This document shows positions 44,423 to 61,118 of a DNA stretch of 64,000 nt, piece after piece. A program made the translations under genes and the position numbers. Position 1 is the first letter of the stretch. Each line of letters starts with the position of its first letter. The notes under the pieces were generated by a model, which saw only the letters and a list, made by a program, of their open reading frames with translations, was not told the origin of the DNA and did no database searches. The DNA comes from Geopseudomonas aromaticivorans (GTDB lineage Bacteria > Pseudomonadota > Gammaproteobacteria > Pseudomonadales > Pseudomonadaceae). Where the stretch lies: assembly GCF_019097855.1 (NCBI RefSeq), contig NZ_JAHRGL010000071.1:124001-188000 (forward strand), written 5' to 3'.

Positions 44423-44738
44423 GCCGGACACCATCGCCGTCGAGGTGGTCTACGCCCTCGCCGACAAGCAGCAACTGCTACGCCTCAGCGTGCCCTACGG
44501 CACGACCATGCGCGAGGCCGCCGTGCGCTCGGGCATCGCCGGACTGTTCCCGGGGCTGGATCTGGCGGCGGCGCCGATGGGGATCTTCGGCAAGGCGGTG
44601 GCCAAGCCCGATGAGCGGGTGCTGGAGGAGGGCGAGCGCGTGGAGATCTACCGGCCGCTGATTGCCGATCCCAAGGAGGCGCGCAAGCAACGTGCGGCCA
44701 AGGTCGCCAAGGTCAAGGCGGACAGCGCCGACGAGTGA
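44415..44738 (+). CDS. RnfH/RatB family ubiquitin-like protein
   Basis: 107 residues of the UPF0125/RnfH beta-grasp family. Conserved parts are IAVEVVYALADKQQLL near the N-terminus, REAAVRSGI, GIFGKAVAKPDERVLEEGER and VEIYRPLIADPKEARKQRA. The C-terminus is Lys/Ala-rich. Its biochemical role is unknown, and it is always linked to ratA, here by an eight-base overlap. A bidirectional terminator separates it from bamE. Confidence 0.93.
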   Translation: MDKPDTIAVEVVYALADKQQLLRLSVPYGTTMREAAVRSGIAGLFPGLDLAAAPMGIFGKAVAKPDERVLEEGERVEIYRPLIADPKEARKQRAAKVAKVKADSADE

Positions 44739-44762
44739 GTCGCGGGTTTTCCCGCGGCAACG

Positions 44763-44792
44763 AAAAAGCCCGAGTCGATGCTCGGGCTTTTT
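44763..44792. terminator. Bidirectional terminator between rnfH and bamE
   Basis: AAAAAGCCCGAG-TCGATG-CTCGGGCTTTTT has a 12-bp arm flanked by A and T runs. It serves both convergent genes. Confidence 0.93.
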
Positions 44793-44805
44793 GCTGTGCT
44801 GGCGC

Positions 44806-45381
44806 TTATTCGGCCGGTTCGGCTTCCGGAGTCGGTTCGACTTCCAGCGGTTCCGGCGTTGGTACCGGGACTGGCTGGGCCTCGTCGACTTCGCGCTGCA
44901 GTTGCTCGAGCAGCGAGCCCGGAGCGGGGGCGGCTTCCGGTTCGGCCTGGGCTGGAACTGCTTCGCCGCTGGCACCTGGCTCGGTGGCCGGTGCTTGGGT
45001 GACGGCGGTGCTGCCGCTGTCGCCGCGGATGGCCTCGTCGCGGCTCACGCCCGGCATGAAGTCGCCCGCCAGACCGCTCAGTTGGTCGTTGCTGTTGAAC
45101 AGCAGGCTGATGCGCTCCTGCTGGCGCTCACCGCCGCCCGGCTGGAGGCTGTACAGGTAGTCCCAGCGATTGGCGTGGAAGGTGTCGGTGATCAGCGGGT
45201 TGCCCATGATAAACCGTACCTGGCGCCGGGTCATTCCGGGGCGCAACTGGTCTATCATATCCTGAGTAATCACGTTGCCCTGCTGGATATCGATCTTGTA
45301 GACCCCCGGCAGTGAACAGCCGGCGAGTGCGGCGAGTCCCAGGAAGGTGAGGCCGGTCAGCATGAGCTTGGCTTTTTGCAT
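44806..45381 (-). CDS. bamE: Outer membrane assembly lipoprotein BamE (OmlA/SmpA)
   Basis: 191 residues. It has a lipoprotein signal peptide with lipobox LAGC (Cys at about residue 22). The BamE domain spans about 28-105 ([47 protein letters not shown]). After that comes an unusually long, low-complexity tail rich in Pro, Glu and Ala (about 115-191), whose role is unknown. It stabilises the BAM complex that inserts beta-barrels. It is divergent from fur, the standard arrangement in Pseudomonas. Confidence 0.95.
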   Translation of the reverse strand: MQKAKLMLTGLTFLGLAALAGCSLPGVYKIDIQQGNVITQDMIDQLRPGMTRRQVRFIMGNPLITDTFHANRWDYLYSLQPGGGERQQERISLLFNSNDQLSGLAGDFMPGVSRDEAIRGDSGSTAVTQAPATEPGASGEAVPAQAEPEAAPAPGSLLEQLQREVDEAQPVPVPTPEPLEVEPTPEAEPAE

Positions 45382-45477
45382 CGGTGGATCTCTTCCACTA
45401 TCTTGGCGGGCAACAGAACCGGGATCATACCTGCATTGAGGGAGGCTGCGAAGCATTCCTCCGCGAGAAAGCTGAAC

Positions 45478-45882
45478 ATGGTAGAGAACAACGAGTTGCG
45501 CAAGGTGGGGCTGAAGGTCACCCTGCCACGGGTCAAGATCCTGCAGATGCTGGACTCCGCCGGACAGCGGCACATGAGCGCCGAGGATGTCTACAAGGCG
45601 CTGATGGAGGCGGGCGAGGATGTCGGCCTGGCCACCGTGTACCGGGTGCTGACCCAGTTCGAGGCGGCCGGTCTGGTGGAGCGGCACAACTTCGATGGCG
45701 GCCATGCGGTCTTCGAGCTGTCCGACGGTGCGCACCACGATCACATGATCAACGTCGATACCGGTGAGGTCGTCGAGTTCATCGATGCGGACATCGAGAA
45801 GCTGCAGCGCGAGATTGCCGCCCAGCACGGCTTCGATCTGGTCGATCACAAGATGGTGCTGTACGTCAGCAGGCGCAAGTAA
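45478..45882 (+). CDS. fur: Ferric uptake regulator Fur
   Basis: 134 residues. The N-terminal winged helix has [14 protein letters not shown] and [23 protein letters not shown]. The metal-binding dimerisation domain carries the His-rich [13 protein letters not shown] and the usual Glu/His ligands ([13 protein letters not shown]). With Fe(II) it represses iron-uptake genes. There are no cysteines at all, so no Cys4 structural zinc site can exist. An in-frame ATG 102 bases upstream lies in the bamE promoter region and is rejected. No perfect Fur box is visible in the short bamE-fur gap. Confidence 0.97.
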   Translation: MVENNELRKVGLKVTLPRVKILQMLDSAGQRHMSAEDVYKALMEAGEDVGLATVYRVLTQFEAAGLVERHNFDGGHAVFELSDGAHHDHMINVDTGEVVEFIDADIEKLQREIAAQHGFDLVDHKMVLYVSRRK

Positions 45883-45897
45883 GGCTGGCGGAGACAA

Positions 45898-45927
45898 GCC
45901 AACGGCGACCTGCGGGTCGCCGTTGGC
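45898..45927. terminator. Hairpin between fur and recN
   Basis: GCCAACGGCGACC-TGCG-GGTCGCCGTTGGC is a perfect 13-bp stem. Only a short T-rich stretch (GTTTGT) follows, so termination may be partial. It lies between the convergent fur and recN genes. Confidence 0.7.
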
Positions 45928-45947
45928 GTTTGTGGGGAATGCTCGAC

Positions 45948-47633
45948 TCAGGCGGCCGCCGCCCGCTGCGCGCCCTGCACCATCTTGCGCGCGTGGGCTA
46001 GTGACTCGCGGGTGAGGTCGAGGCCGCCGAGCATGCGCGCGACCTCCTCGATGCGCTGGTGCTGGCCGAGCTGGGCCACCGCCGTGCGGGTCTCGCTGCT
46101 GCCGCGCTCCTTGTGCACGAACAGGTGCTGGTGGCCTTGGGCGGCGACCTGCGGCAGGTGGGTGACGGTGATCACCTGGCCGCGCTCGCCGAGGCGACGC
46201 AGCAGCTGGCCGACCACTTCGGCGGTGGGGCCGCCGATGCCGACGTCCACTTCGTCGAAGACCAGGGTCGGCACGCGCGAGGTCTGCGCGGTGATCACCT
46301 GGATCGCCAGGCTGATGCGCGACAGTTCGCCGCCGGAGGCGACCTTGGCCAGGCCCTTGAGCGGCTGGCCAGGGTTGGCGCTGACCTGGAATTCCACCTG
46401 CTCCTGGCCCTGCGGCTGCAGCTCGGCACTGTCGGTTGGCTGCAGGGCGATGGCGAAACGCCCGCCGGGCATGCCCAGGCGCTGCATTTCCGTTTCCACT
46501 GCGCCGGCGAGGCGGCCGGCGGCTTCGCGGCGCAGGTTGCTCAGTTCGCCGGCCTTGTCGCGGTAATGGCGGGCGTAGGCTTCCAGTTCCGCGCCGAGGC
46601 GCTCGACGGCGGCGTCGTCGGCATGCAGGGCCTGCAGTTCGCTGCGCAACTGTTCCTGCAGGGCGTGCAGCTCGGTGGGCAGGATGCGGTGCTTGCGCGC
46701 CAGGCTGTAGATGCTGTCCAGGCGTTCCTCGATCTGCTGCAGGCGCTGCGGGTCGGCCTCGAAATGGTCGAGGAAGCGGTTGAGGCTGCTGACCGCTTCC
46801 TCTACCTGGATCTGCGCGCTGGTCAGCAGGTTCACCGCTTCTTCCAGGGCGGCGGGCTGGCCGGGGCCGCCGCCAAGGCGCTGCAGGCTGCTGCTCAGGG
46901 CACCGAGCACGTTGCCGCTGTCGCTCTCGCTGCACAGCTCGAGCACCTGGCGGCAGGCGCCGAGCAGGCTCTCGGCGTTGCCCAGAGTCTTGTGCTCCTG
47001 TTCCAGTTGCTCCAGTTCGCTGGCGCCGAGGGCGAGGTTGTCCAGCTCTTCCAGCTGGTAGCTGAGCAGCTGCTGGCGGGCGTGCTGTTCCTCGCTGCTG
47101 CGGCTGAGGTGTTCCAGTTCGCTGCGGGTCTGGCGCCAGCGCTGGGCGGCCAGCTGCACCTGGCGTGCCAGTTCGCCGCCGCCGGCGTAGGCGTCGAGCA
47201 GGCGGCGATGGGTGTCGGGCTTGAGCAGCGACTGGTGCTCGTGCTGGCTGTGGATGTCGATCAGCAGCTCGCCTAGGTGCTTGAGGTCGCCCAGCGGGCA
47301 GGGGGTGCCGTTGATGTAGGCGCGCGAGCGGCCCTCGGCGGTGATCACCCGGCGCAGGATGCATGGCCCGTCGCTGTCCAGGTCGCGCTCGGCCAGCCAC
47401 TGCTGTGCTTCGGCGATGCTGCCGAGGTCGAAGCTGGCGAGGATGTCGGCCTTGTCCGCGCCCGGGCGGACCACGCCGCTGTCGGTGCGGTCGCCCAGGG
47501 CGAGGCCGAGGGCGTCGAGCATGATCGACTTGCCGGCGCCGGTTTCGCCGGTGATGACGCTCATGCCGGCGCGCAGCTCCAGATCGAGCTGCTCGACGAT
47601 GGCGTAGTTTCGGATCGACAGATGGACCAGCAT
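45948..47633 (-). CDS. recN: DNA repair protein RecN
   Basis: 561 residues of the SMC-like RecN family. The N-terminal ATPase half has Walker A GETGAGKS (about 29-36). The long central coiled coil, about 150-350, is rich in Leu/Glu/Gln. The C-terminal half carries the ABC signature [13 protein letters not shown], Walker [14 protein letters not shown] and [15 protein letters not shown]. RecN acts early in double-strand break repair. A LexA box 23 bases upstream of the start indicates SOS control. The coiled coil starts at the usual place and the length is normal. Confidence 0.97.
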   Translation of the reverse strand: MLVHLSIRNYAIVEQLDLELRAGMSVITGETGAGKSIMLDALGLALGDRTDSGVVRPGADKADILASFDLGSIAEAQQWLAERDLDSDGPCILRRVITAEGRSRAYINGTPCPLGDLKHLGELLIDIHSQHEHQSLLKPDTHRRLLDAYAGGGELARQVQLAAQRWRQTRSELEHLSRSSEEQHARQQLLSYQLEELDNLALGASELEQLEQEHKTLGNAESLLGACRQVLELCSESDSGNVLGALSSSLQRLGGGPGQPAALEEAVNLLTSAQIQVEEAVSSLNRFLDHFEADPQRLQQIEERLDSIYSLARKHRILPTELHALQEQLRSELQALHADDAAVERLGAELEAYARHYRDKAGELSNLRREAAGRLAGAVETEMQRLGMPGGRFAIALQPTDSAELQPQGQEQVEFQVSANPGQPLKGLAKVASGGELSRISLAIQVITAQTSRVPTLVFDEVDVGIGGPTAEVVGQLLRRLGERGQVITVTHLPQVAAQGHQHLFVHKERGSSETRTAVAQLGQHQRIEEVARMLGGLDLTRESLAHARKMVQGAQRAAAA

Positions 47634-47655
47634 GGCGGGCTCCCGAGGAAGTTGT

Positions 47656-47671
47656 CTGGTTATTTATACAG
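47656..47671. promoter_or_regulatory. LexA (SOS) box of recN
   Basis: CTG-GTTATTTATA-CAG fits the gammaproteobacterial LexA consensus CTG-N10-CAG, with the AT-rich centre and a flanking TA. It is 23 bases from the recN start codon. Confidence 0.85.
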
Positions 47672-47697
47672 TACATTTTTTCGTTCTGCCAATCCCC

Positions 47698-47726
47698 CTT
47701 GAAGCCGGCGCCGCGGCCCCCCATAT
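47698..47726 (+). promoter_or_regulatory. Sigma-32 (RpoH) promoter of grpE
   Basis: -35 CTTGAA (47698-47703), 15 bases, -10 CCCCATAT (47719-47726). It matches the heat-shock consensus closely and lies about 54 bases from the grpE ATG. Confidence 0.88.
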
Positions 47727-47779
47727 AGGCGGCTGAATCAAGGGCCAAAGTGCCCGACCGTTGCTTTCAAGGAGACCCC

Positions 47780-48319
47780 ATGGCTGACGAACACAAGCTT
47801 GATCCGCAGAACCCCGAAGCCGAAGTGCCGGGCGAGGCTGAGAGCGCCGGCGACGATCTGGCGCAGCGCGTGCAGGCGCTCGAGGAGCAGCTGGCGGCCG
47901 CCCAGGATCAGGCCCTGCGCGCGGCGGCCGAGCTGCACAACGTGCGTCGGCGTGCCGAGCAGGATGTGGAAAAGGCGCACAAGTTCGCTCTGGAGAAGTT
48001 CGCCGCCGACCTGCTGATGGTGGTCGACAGCCTGGAGCGCGGCCTCGAGTTGTCCGATCCGGCCGACGAGGCCATCCGTCCGATGCGCGAAGGCATGGAG
48101 CTGACCCTCAAGGCGTTCCACGACACCCTCAAGCGCTACCAGGTCGAGGCGCTCGATCCGCACGGCGAGCCGTTCAACCCCGAGCAGCACCAGGCCATGG
48201 CCATGCAGCCGAGCGACACCGTCGAGCCGGGCAGCGTGCTCAAGGTGTTCCAGAAGGGCTACCTGCTCAACGGTCGCCTGCTGCGCCCCGCCATGGTGGT
48301 GGTGAGCAAGGCCGAGTGA
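47780..48319 (+). CDS. grpE: Nucleotide exchange factor GrpE
   Basis: 179 residues. It has an acidic disordered start ([20 protein letters not shown]), a long coiled coil about 30-95 ([40 protein letters not shown]), then a beta-domain that contacts DnaK ([34 protein letters not shown]). It releases ADP from DnaK and senses heat through the coiled coil. ATG 47780 has GGAGAC upstream. It is the first of the heat-shock genes and has its own sigma-32 promoter. Confidence 0.97.
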   Translation: MADEHKLDPQNPEAEVPGEAESAGDDLAQRVQALEEQLAAAQDQALRAAAELHNVRRRAEQDVEKAHKFALEKFAADLLMVVDSLERGLELSDPADEAIRPMREGMELTLKAFHDTLKRYQVEALDPHGEPFNPEQHQAMAMQPSDTVEPGSVLKVFQKGYLLNGRLLRPAMVVVSKAE

Positions 48320-48339
48320 ACTGAATTGCCGGGAATGCC

Positions 48340-48367
48340 CTTGAAAGTCGTCGGGGCACCCCCATTT
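48340..48367 (+). promoter_or_regulatory. Sigma-32 (RpoH) promoter of dnaK
   Basis: CTTGAAA (48340-48346), 13 bases, CCCCATTT (48360-48367) is a near-perfect heat-shock promoter in the 121-base grpE-dnaK gap. The leader before the dnaK ATG would be about 65 bases. Confidence 0.9.
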
Positions 48368-48440
48368 GTAGTGCCAAGCATCCAGTCATCCGGGCGACCG
48401 CCACAGGCGTCGCCCCGAGTCCAAGTTTCGGGAGAGTAAT

Positions 48441-50354
<1,914 letters not shown>

Positions 50355-50415
50355 GCGTCACGCTTGCTTCCGTCCCCAGCTGCCGCAGCCTGACTGCGGC
50401 GGGTCTGAACCGCCG

Positions 50416-50435
50416 CGCGGGAGCTTGCTCCCGCG
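50416..50435. repeat. REP-like palindrome between dnaK and dnaJ
   Basis: CGCGGGAGC-TT-GCTCCCGCG is a perfect 9-bp inverted repeat with a two-base loop. The core GGGAGCTTGCTCCC is very common in Pseudomonas extragenic palindromes. It may reduce read-through or protect the dnaK message. Confidence 0.75.
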
Positions 50436-50477
50436 TTGGCGTGTCTGGGGCAGACATATCCGGAGTGCATGAGAGCA

Positions 50478-51605
50478 ATGGCAAAACGTGACTTTTACGA
50501 GGTGCTCGGGGTCGAGCGCGGCGCCAGCGAGGCGGAGCTGAAGAAGGCCTACCGTCGCCTGGCCATGAAGTACCACCCGGACCGCAATCCCGACGACAAG
50601 GACGCCGAAGAGAAATTCAAGGAGGCCAACGAGGCCTACGAGGTGCTCTCCGACGCCAGCAAGCGTGCGGCCTACGACCAGTACGGGCATGCCGGGGTCG
50701 AGCCAAGCATGGGCGGCGGTGCCGGCTTCGGTGCCGGTGGCGCCAACTTCTCCGATATCTTCGGCGACGTGTTCAGCGACTTCTTCGGTGGCAGCCGCGG
50801 CGGCCAGCGCGGCGGTCCGCAACGCGGCAGCGACCTGCGCTACACCCTCGAGCTGGATCTCGAGGAGGCGGTGCGCGGTACCACCGTGACCATCCGCGTG
50901 CCGACCCTGGTCGGCTGCAAGACCTGTGATGGCAGTGGGGCGAAGAAGGGCAGCGCACCGGTCACCTGCACCACCTGCGGGGGTGTCGGCCAGGTGCGCA
51001 TGCAGCAGGGCTTCTTCTCGGTGCAGCAGACCTGCCCGCGCTGTCACGGCAGCGGCAAGATGATTTCCGATCCGTGCGGCAGCTGCCATGGCCAGGGGCG
51101 CATGGAGGAGCACAAGACCCTGTCGGTCAAGGTGCCCGCGGGTGTCGATACCGGCGACCGCATCCGCCTGTCCGGTGAGGGTGAGGCGGGGGCTCAGGGC
51201 GGTCCGGCCGGCGACCTGTACGTGGTGGTCAACGTGCGCGAGCACGCGATCTTCCAGCGCGACGGCAAGCACCTGTACTGCGAGGTGCCGATCAGCTTCG
51301 CCGACGCGGCGCTGGGCGGCGAGCTGGAAGTGCCGACCCTCGATGGTCGGGTCAAGCTGAAGATCCCGGAAGGCACCCAGACCGGCAAGCTGTTCCGCCT
51401 GCGTGGCAAGGGCGTGGTGCCGGTGCGTGGCGGCGGTGCCGGCGACCTGATGTGCCGGGTGGCGGTGGAAACGCCGGTCAACCTGAGCAAGCGCCAGCGC
51501 GAGCTGCTCGAGGAGTTCCGCGGCACCCTGCAGGGCGACAGCTCGCACTCGCCCAAGGCCAGTGGCTGGTTCGAGGGCGTGAAGCGCTTCTTCGACGATC
51601 TTTAA
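50478..51605 (+). CDS. dnaJ: Chaperone DnaJ (Hsp40)
   Basis: 375 residues. The J domain (1-70) has the HPD motif ([11 protein letters not shown]). The Gly/Phe-rich linker runs to about 110. The zinc domain has all four CxxCxGxG repeats ([32 protein letters not shown]). Client-binding C-terminal domains complete it. It delivers clients to DnaK and stimulates ATP hydrolysis. It lies 123 bases after dnaK with a REP-like hairpin between. An in-frame ATG 42 bases upstream is rejected in favour of [12 protein letters not shown]. Confidence 0.98.
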   Translation: MAKRDFYEVLGVERGASEAELKKAYRRLAMKYHPDRNPDDKDAEEKFKEANEAYEVLSDASKRAAYDQYGHAGVEPSMGGGAGFGAGGANFSDIFGDVFSDFFGGSRGGQRGGPQRGSDLRYTLELDLEEAVRGTTVTIRVPTLVGCKTCDGSGAKKGSAPVTCTTCGGVGQVRMQQGFFSVQQTCPRCHGSGKMISDPCGSCHGQGRMEEHKTLSVKVPAGVDTGDRIRLSGEGEAGAQGGPAGDLYVVVNVREHAIFQRDGKHLYCEVPISFADAALGGELEVPTLDGRVKLKIPEGTQTGKLFRLRGKGVVPVRGGGAGDLMCRVAVETPVNLSKRQRELLEEFRGTLQGDSSHSPKASGWFEGVKRFFDDL

Positions 51606-52460
<855 letters not shown>

Positions 52461-52531
52461 AATGCGCAGGCCGGAAAGGTCGCCGGCTGCACGCGAAGAG
52501 TGCGCTCGCTGCCGTCGGCGGGCGGTAGACC

Positions 52532-52560
52532 TTTCCGCTGGACGATTTTTGCTCTAAAAT
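52532..52560 (+). promoter_or_regulatory. Candidate promoter of carAB
   Basis: -10 TAAAAT (52555-52560) is good; a -35 at the correct distance (TTTCCG, 52532-52537) is weak, as for an activated or regulated promoter. Transcription would start near 52566, giving a leader of about 120 bases that contains the attenuator. Confidence 0.45.
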
Positions 52561-52597
52561 TCCGCTTTAGTGCGTCCACTACGAGCATGCAGACAAC

Positions 52598-52663
52598 ATG
52601 GAAAAAAGCGGGGTGATGTGGTTCTCACGTCATTCCGCTTTTTTGCAGCCTGAATTTGCATGA
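52598..52663 (+). CDS. Putative carA leader peptide (21 aa)
   Basis: ATG at 52598 opens a 21-residue frame ([20 protein letters not shown], then A) that runs through the whole terminator hairpin and stops at TGA 52661-52663, just before carA's ribosome site. A shorter frame in another register (MQTTWKKAG, 52587-52616) ends inside the 5' arm. Neither has a strong ribosome site. A leader ORF overlapping an attenuator is the arrangement used by E. coli pyrBI and has been described for Pseudomonas carAB. Which frame is used here is inferred. Confidence 0.4.
   Translation: MEKSGVMWFSRHSAFLQPEFA
52602..52644 (+). terminator. Transcription attenuator in the carA leader
   Basis: A 19-bp stem (52602-52620 with 52626-52644, a few G-U pairs) with loop GTTCT ends in TTTTTT. 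The outer part AAAAAAGCGG/CCGCTTTTTT is perfect. It stands between the promoter and carA, so most transcripts must get past it to reach the structural genes. Confidence 0.85.
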
Positions 52664-52689
52664 AACGGTTCTATTTACGGGAGGTCTTC

Positions 52690-53826
52690 TTGACTAAGCC
52701 AGCCATACTCGCGCTTGCCGACGGCAGCATTTTCCGCGGTGAAGCCATCGGTGCCGACGGGCAGAGCGTCGGCGAGGTGGTATTCAATACCGCAATGACC
52801 GGCTATCAGGAAATTCTCACCGATCCTTCCTACTGCCAGCAGATCGTCACCCTGACCTATCCGCACATCGGCAACACCGGCACCACGCCGGAAGACGCCG
52901 AGTCGAACAAGGTCTGGGCCGCCGGCCTGATCATTCGCGACCTGCCGCTGCTGGCCAGCAGCTGGCGCAACAAGCAGTCGCTGCCGGACTACCTGAAGGA
53001 GCACGGCACCGTCGCCATCGCCGGTATCGACACCCGTCGCCTGACTCGCATCCTGCGCGAAAAGGGCTCGCAGAACGGCTGCATCCTCGCTGGCGCCGAC
53101 GCCACTGAGGAGAAGGCCCTGGAGCTGGCGCGCAGCTTCCCCGGCCTCAAGGGCATGGACCTGGCCAAGGTGGTCAGCTGCAGTGAGCCCTACGAGTGGA
53201 ACTCCAGCGTGTGGAGCCTGGAGACCGACAGCCATGCCGACATCCCGGCCGGCGAGCAGCCCTACCACGTGGTGGCCTACGACTTCGGCGTCAAGCTGAA
53301 CATCCTGCGCATGCTGGTGGCGCGCGGCTGCCGGGTGACCGTGGTGCCGGCGCAGACCCCGGCCAGCACCGTGCTGGCGCTGAAGCCGGACGGCGTGTTC
53401 CTGTCCAACGGCCCGGGCGATCCCGAGCCGTGCGACTACGCCATCCAGGCGATCAAGGACGTGCTGGAGACCGAGATTCCGGTGTTCGGCATCTGCCTCG
53501 GCCACCAGCTGCTGGCCCTGGCCTCCGGCGCCAAGACCATGAAGATGGGTCATGGCCACCACGGTGCCAACCACCCGGTACAGGACCTCGACACCGGCGT
53601 GGTGATGATCACCAGCCAGAACCACGGCTTCTGCGCCGACGAGACCAGCCTGCCGGGCAACCTGCGCGCCACCCACAAATCGCTGTTCGACGGCACTCTG
53701 CAGGGCATCGAGCGCACCGACAAGGTCGCCTTCAGCTTCCAGGGCCACCCGGAAGCCAGCCCGGGCCCGCACGACGTGGCCCCGCTGTTCGACCGCTTCA
53801 TCGCCGAAATGGCCAAGCGTCGCTGA
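52690..53826 (+). CDS. carA: Carbamoyl-phosphate synthase small subunit
   Basis: 378 residues. The N-terminal carboxyphosphate-side domain ([20 protein letters not shown]) is followed by a class I glutaminase with catalytic C269 in [11 protein letters not shown] and the His/Glu pair in [13 protein letters not shown]. It hydrolyses glutamine and passes ammonia to CarB. The start is TTG at 52690, supported by GGGAGG at 52678-52684. The in-frame ATG at 52660 has no ribosome site. Expression should depend on the leader attenuator. It lies 36 bases before carB. Confidence 0.96.
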   Translation: MTKPAILALADGSIFRGEAIGADGQSVGEVVFNTAMTGYQEILTDPSYCQQIVTLTYPHIGNTGTTPEDAESNKVWAAGLIIRDLPLLASSWRNKQSLPDYLKEHGTVAIAGIDTRRLTRILREKGSQNGCILAGADATEEKALELARSFPGLKGMDLAKVVSCSEPYEWNSSVWSLETDSHADIPAGEQPYHVVAYDFGVKLNILRMLVARGCRVTVVPAQTPASTVLALKPDGVFLSNGPGDPEPCDYAIQAIKDVLETEIPVFGICLGHQLLALASGAKTMKMGHGHHGANHPVQDLDTGVVMITSQNHGFCADETSLPGNLRATHKSLFDGTLQGIERTDKVAFSFQGHPEASPGPHDVAPLFDRFIAEMAKRR

Positions 53827-53862
53827 GTTTGCCGACAGATCAACGGATTCGTGTGAGAGACC

Positions 53863-57080
<3,218 letters not shown>

Positions 57081-57084
<4 letters not shown>

Positions 57085-57557
57085 CCAAATACCCGATGAC
57101 GGTCCAGGGCGCGCGCGCCCTGGAGGAAGAACTGGCGCACCTGACCAAGGTGGTGCGGCCGAAGCTCAGCCAGGACATCGGTACCGCGCGTGAACTGGGC
57201 GACCTCAAGGAGAACGCCGAGTATCACGCCGCCCGCGAGCAGCAGGGCATGGTCGAGGCGCGGATTCGCGATATCGAGGGTCGCCTGCAGCACGCGGTGA
57301 TCATCGATGTCACGACCATCCCGCACACCGGCAAGGTGATCTTCGGCACCACGGTGGAAATCGCCAACTGCGAGACCGACGAAAGCGTGACCTACCAGAT
57401 CGTCGGCGAGGACGAGGCGGACATCAAGGCCGCCAAGATCTCGGTCGGCTCGCCGATCGCCCGCGCCCTGGTGGGCAAGGAAGAGGGCGATGTGGTGGTG
57501 GTGGTGACCCCCAGCGGCAAGGTCGAGTACGAGATTGTCGAGGTTCGCCATCTCTGA
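57081..57557 (+). CDS. greA: Transcription elongation factor GreA
   Basis: 158 residues. The N-terminal antiparallel coiled coil runs to about 75, with the acidic tip in [20 protein letters not shown] (Asp and Glu at the end of the hairpin). The C-terminal FKBP-like domain binds RNA polymerase ([34 protein letters not shown]). It rescues backtracked polymerase. Translation is coupled to carB through the ATGA overlap. Confidence 0.98.
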
Positions 57558-57975
57558 CGCGCAGCCCTCCCGCTCGCCGCTGCGTGCCGGCGCCATCAGC
57601 TGGCGCCTGGCGCAGACCTTCTGGGTCGGCGGCCTGTGGCTGCTGTACTTCGTGCTGCTGCCGGCGCTGGAGCATTACGGCCTGGCGCCATTGCTGCTCG
57701 AGGATATTTCCGCCAGCCTGATTCCGCTGCTGCTCGGCTTTGCTGGCTTCTGCGCGCTGCTGCAGAAGCTGGTGCTGCTGCAGCAGCGCGGTCTGCGCAG
57801 CCTGTGGGCGGACTTCCGCGGTCAGTTGCTGCTGGCGGTGCTGTTGCTGGTGACGGGATTCTTCGCCGGCCCCTGGCTGGGGTTGGCGGGGAACAGCTGG
57901 CCGCTGTTCTGCTACATGGCCGTGGCAGCCTGCGGGCTGGTGCTGGTGCTGCAGCCGGTGCCCGGCGAGCAGTGA
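57535..57975 (+). CDS. DUF4149 domain membrane protein
   Basis: 146 residues with four membrane helices: about 25-45 ([19 protein letters not shown]), 60-82, 95-112 ([15 protein letters not shown]) and 122-140 ([17 protein letters not shown]). It matches the DUF4149 family found next to greA in pseudomonads. The function is unknown. The start is unclear: TTG 57535 overlaps the last 23 bases of greA and has a partial ribosome site (GAGTACGAG). A CTG at 57580 (before [11 protein letters not shown]) would fit the conserved core but lacks a ribosome site. Confidence 0.82.
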   Translation: MSRFAISDAQPSRSPLRAGAISWRLAQTFWVGGLWLLYFVLLPALEHYGLAPLLLEDISASLIPLLLGFAGFCALLQKLVLLQQRGLRSLWADFRGQLLLAVLLLVTGFFAGPWLGLAGNSWPLFCYMAVAACGLVLVLQPVPGEQ

Positions 57976-58017
57976 GGTGGGACGGGCGATGCCGTTGGCA
58001 TCGCCCGTGTCCGCGAC

Positions 58018-58329
58018 TCAGATCGAGTGGCGGACGATGTTGGATAGGTGGCGGTTCTGCTGGGCGGCGCGGCGATAGACCAGCGCCATCTTGCCGATCA
58101 CCTGCACCAGCTCGCAGCGCGCCTGCCGGCACAGCTCGTCGATCAGGGCACGGCGGTCGTCGCGCTCGGTGAGAGCGAACTTGATCTTGATCAGCTCGTG
58201 ATCGTTGAGCGCGCGCTCCAGTTCGCCAAGCACGCCCTCGGTCAGACCGTTTTCCGCCACGATCAATACCGGATTCAGATGGTGGCCGATAGATTTGTAC
58301 TGTTTCTTCTGCTCGTTGCTGAGCGGCAT
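58018..58329 (-). CDS. yhbY: YhbY family RNA-binding protein
   Basis: 103 residues, a single CRM (CRS1-YhbY) domain. The opening [20 protein letters not shown] and the GxxG-like loop region ([20 protein letters not shown]) precede [15 protein letters not shown] and [13 protein letters not shown]. It binds pre-50S ribosomal RNA during assembly. It is divergent from rlmE, as in many gammaproteobacteria, with an 82-base gap. Longer in-frame starts overlap rlmE and are rejected. Confidence 0.95.
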   Translation of the reverse strand: MPLSNEQKKQYKSIGHHLNPVLIVAENGLTEGVLGELERALNDHELIKIKFALTERDDRRALIDELCRQARCELVQVIGKMALVYRRAAQQNRHLSNIVRHSI

Positions 58330-58411
58330 AATCCGACCTCTGCGTCTGATCCTGTTAAAAGCGGTGGCTAGTGTACCCGAGTGTCCGTTAGCCGCCCAGA
58401 TGAGGTACTTC

Positions 58412-59035
58412 GTGGCCCGTTCCAAGACCAGCCAGCGTTGGCTGAAAGAGCATTTCGACGATCCCTACGTGAAGATGGCGCAGAAGGACGGCTACCGTTC
58501 GCGCGCCAGCTACAAGCTGCTGGAGATCCAGGAGAAGGATCGCATTCTGCGTCCCGGCATGACGGTGGTCGACCTCGGCGCGGCGCCGGGTGGCTGGTCG
58601 CAGGTCACCAGCCGGGTGATCGGCGACAAGGGGCGCCTGATCGCCTCGGACATCCTGGCGATGGACAGCATCCCCGATGTCACCTTCATCCAGGGCGACT
58701 TCACCGACGATGCGGTGTTCGCGCAGATCCTCGCGGCGATCGGCGACCATCCGGTCGACCTGGTGATTTCCGACATGGCCCCCAACATGAGTGGGGTGCG
58801 TTCGGCCGATCAGCCGCGTGCCATGTACCTGTGCGAGCTGGCGCTGGATCTGGCCACCCGGGTGCTGCGTCCGGGCGGCGATTTCCTGATCAAGATCTTC
58901 CAGGGCGAAGGCTTCGATGCCTACCACAAGCAGGTGCGCGAGCTGTTCGACAAGGTGCAGATGCGCAAGCCGAGTTCGTCGCGCGACCGTTCGCGCGAGC
59001 AGTATCTGCTCGCACGCGGATTCCGTGGCGCCTAG
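58412..59035 (+). CDS. rlmE: 23S rRNA 2'-O-methyltransferase RlmE (FtsJ/RrmJ)
   Basis: 207 residues. It methylates U2552 of 23S rRNA late in 50S assembly and is heat-shock induced in E. coli. Its motifs are the catalytic Lys in [10 protein letters not shown] (K35), the SAM motif [14 protein letters not shown], the catalytic Asp in [10 protein letters not shown] and the third residue in [14 protein letters not shown] 58412 is chosen because GAGG lies six bases ahead and [10 protein letters not shown] is the conserved beginning. ATG 58400 (MRYFV) is the alternative. Confidence 0.96.
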   Translation: MARSKTSQRWLKEHFDDPYVKMAQKDGYRSRASYKLLEIQEKDRILRPGMTVVDLGAAPGGWSQVTSRVIGDKGRLIASDILAMDSIPDVTFIQGDFTDDAVFAQILAAIGDHPVDLVISDMAPNMSGVRSADQPRAMYLCELALDLATRVLRPGGDFLIKIFQGEGFDAYHKQVRELFDKVQMRKPSSSRDRSREQYLLARGFRGA

Positions 59036-59080
59036 ACTGCAGGGAGCCGACTCGGCGTGCCGGGTCAAATGACGTTACAA

Positions 59081-59162
59081 CCCGATCTGCCAGCAATCGG
59101 GCTGCTGTAGTAAGTTAGACCGGCAAAGAACCGGCCGCCGCGTGAAGCGTTTTCCGCGGCGG
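59081..59162 (+). other. Two hairpins in the ftsH leader
   Basis: CCCGAT-9-ATCGGG (59081-59101) and CCGCCGCG-12-CGCGGCGG (59135-59142 with 59155-59162). The second ends 11 bases before the ribosome site. There is no U run. Ribosome-site masking or mRNA stabilisation is possible but unproven. Confidence 0.4.
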
Positions 59163-59185
59163 GGCTGGTCAGAGAGGGTAGTCAA

Positions 59186-61111
<1,926 letters not shown>

Positions 61112-61118
61112 TTTCCCG

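Noticed and set aside
44806-47748. A 980-codon minus-strand frame joining bamE to sequence opposite fur and inside recN
   Set aside because: Only the last 191 codons (bamE, with its lipoprotein signal) are real; the rest is a frame left open by GC bias across recN and antisense to fur.
52473-52536. GGAAAGGTC...GACCTTTCC inverted repeat upstream of carA as a possible operator
   Set aside because: The arms are 46 bases apart and the second overlaps the weak -35; no known ArgR or pyrimidine-regulator site is recognised. It may be part of the dapB 3' structure.
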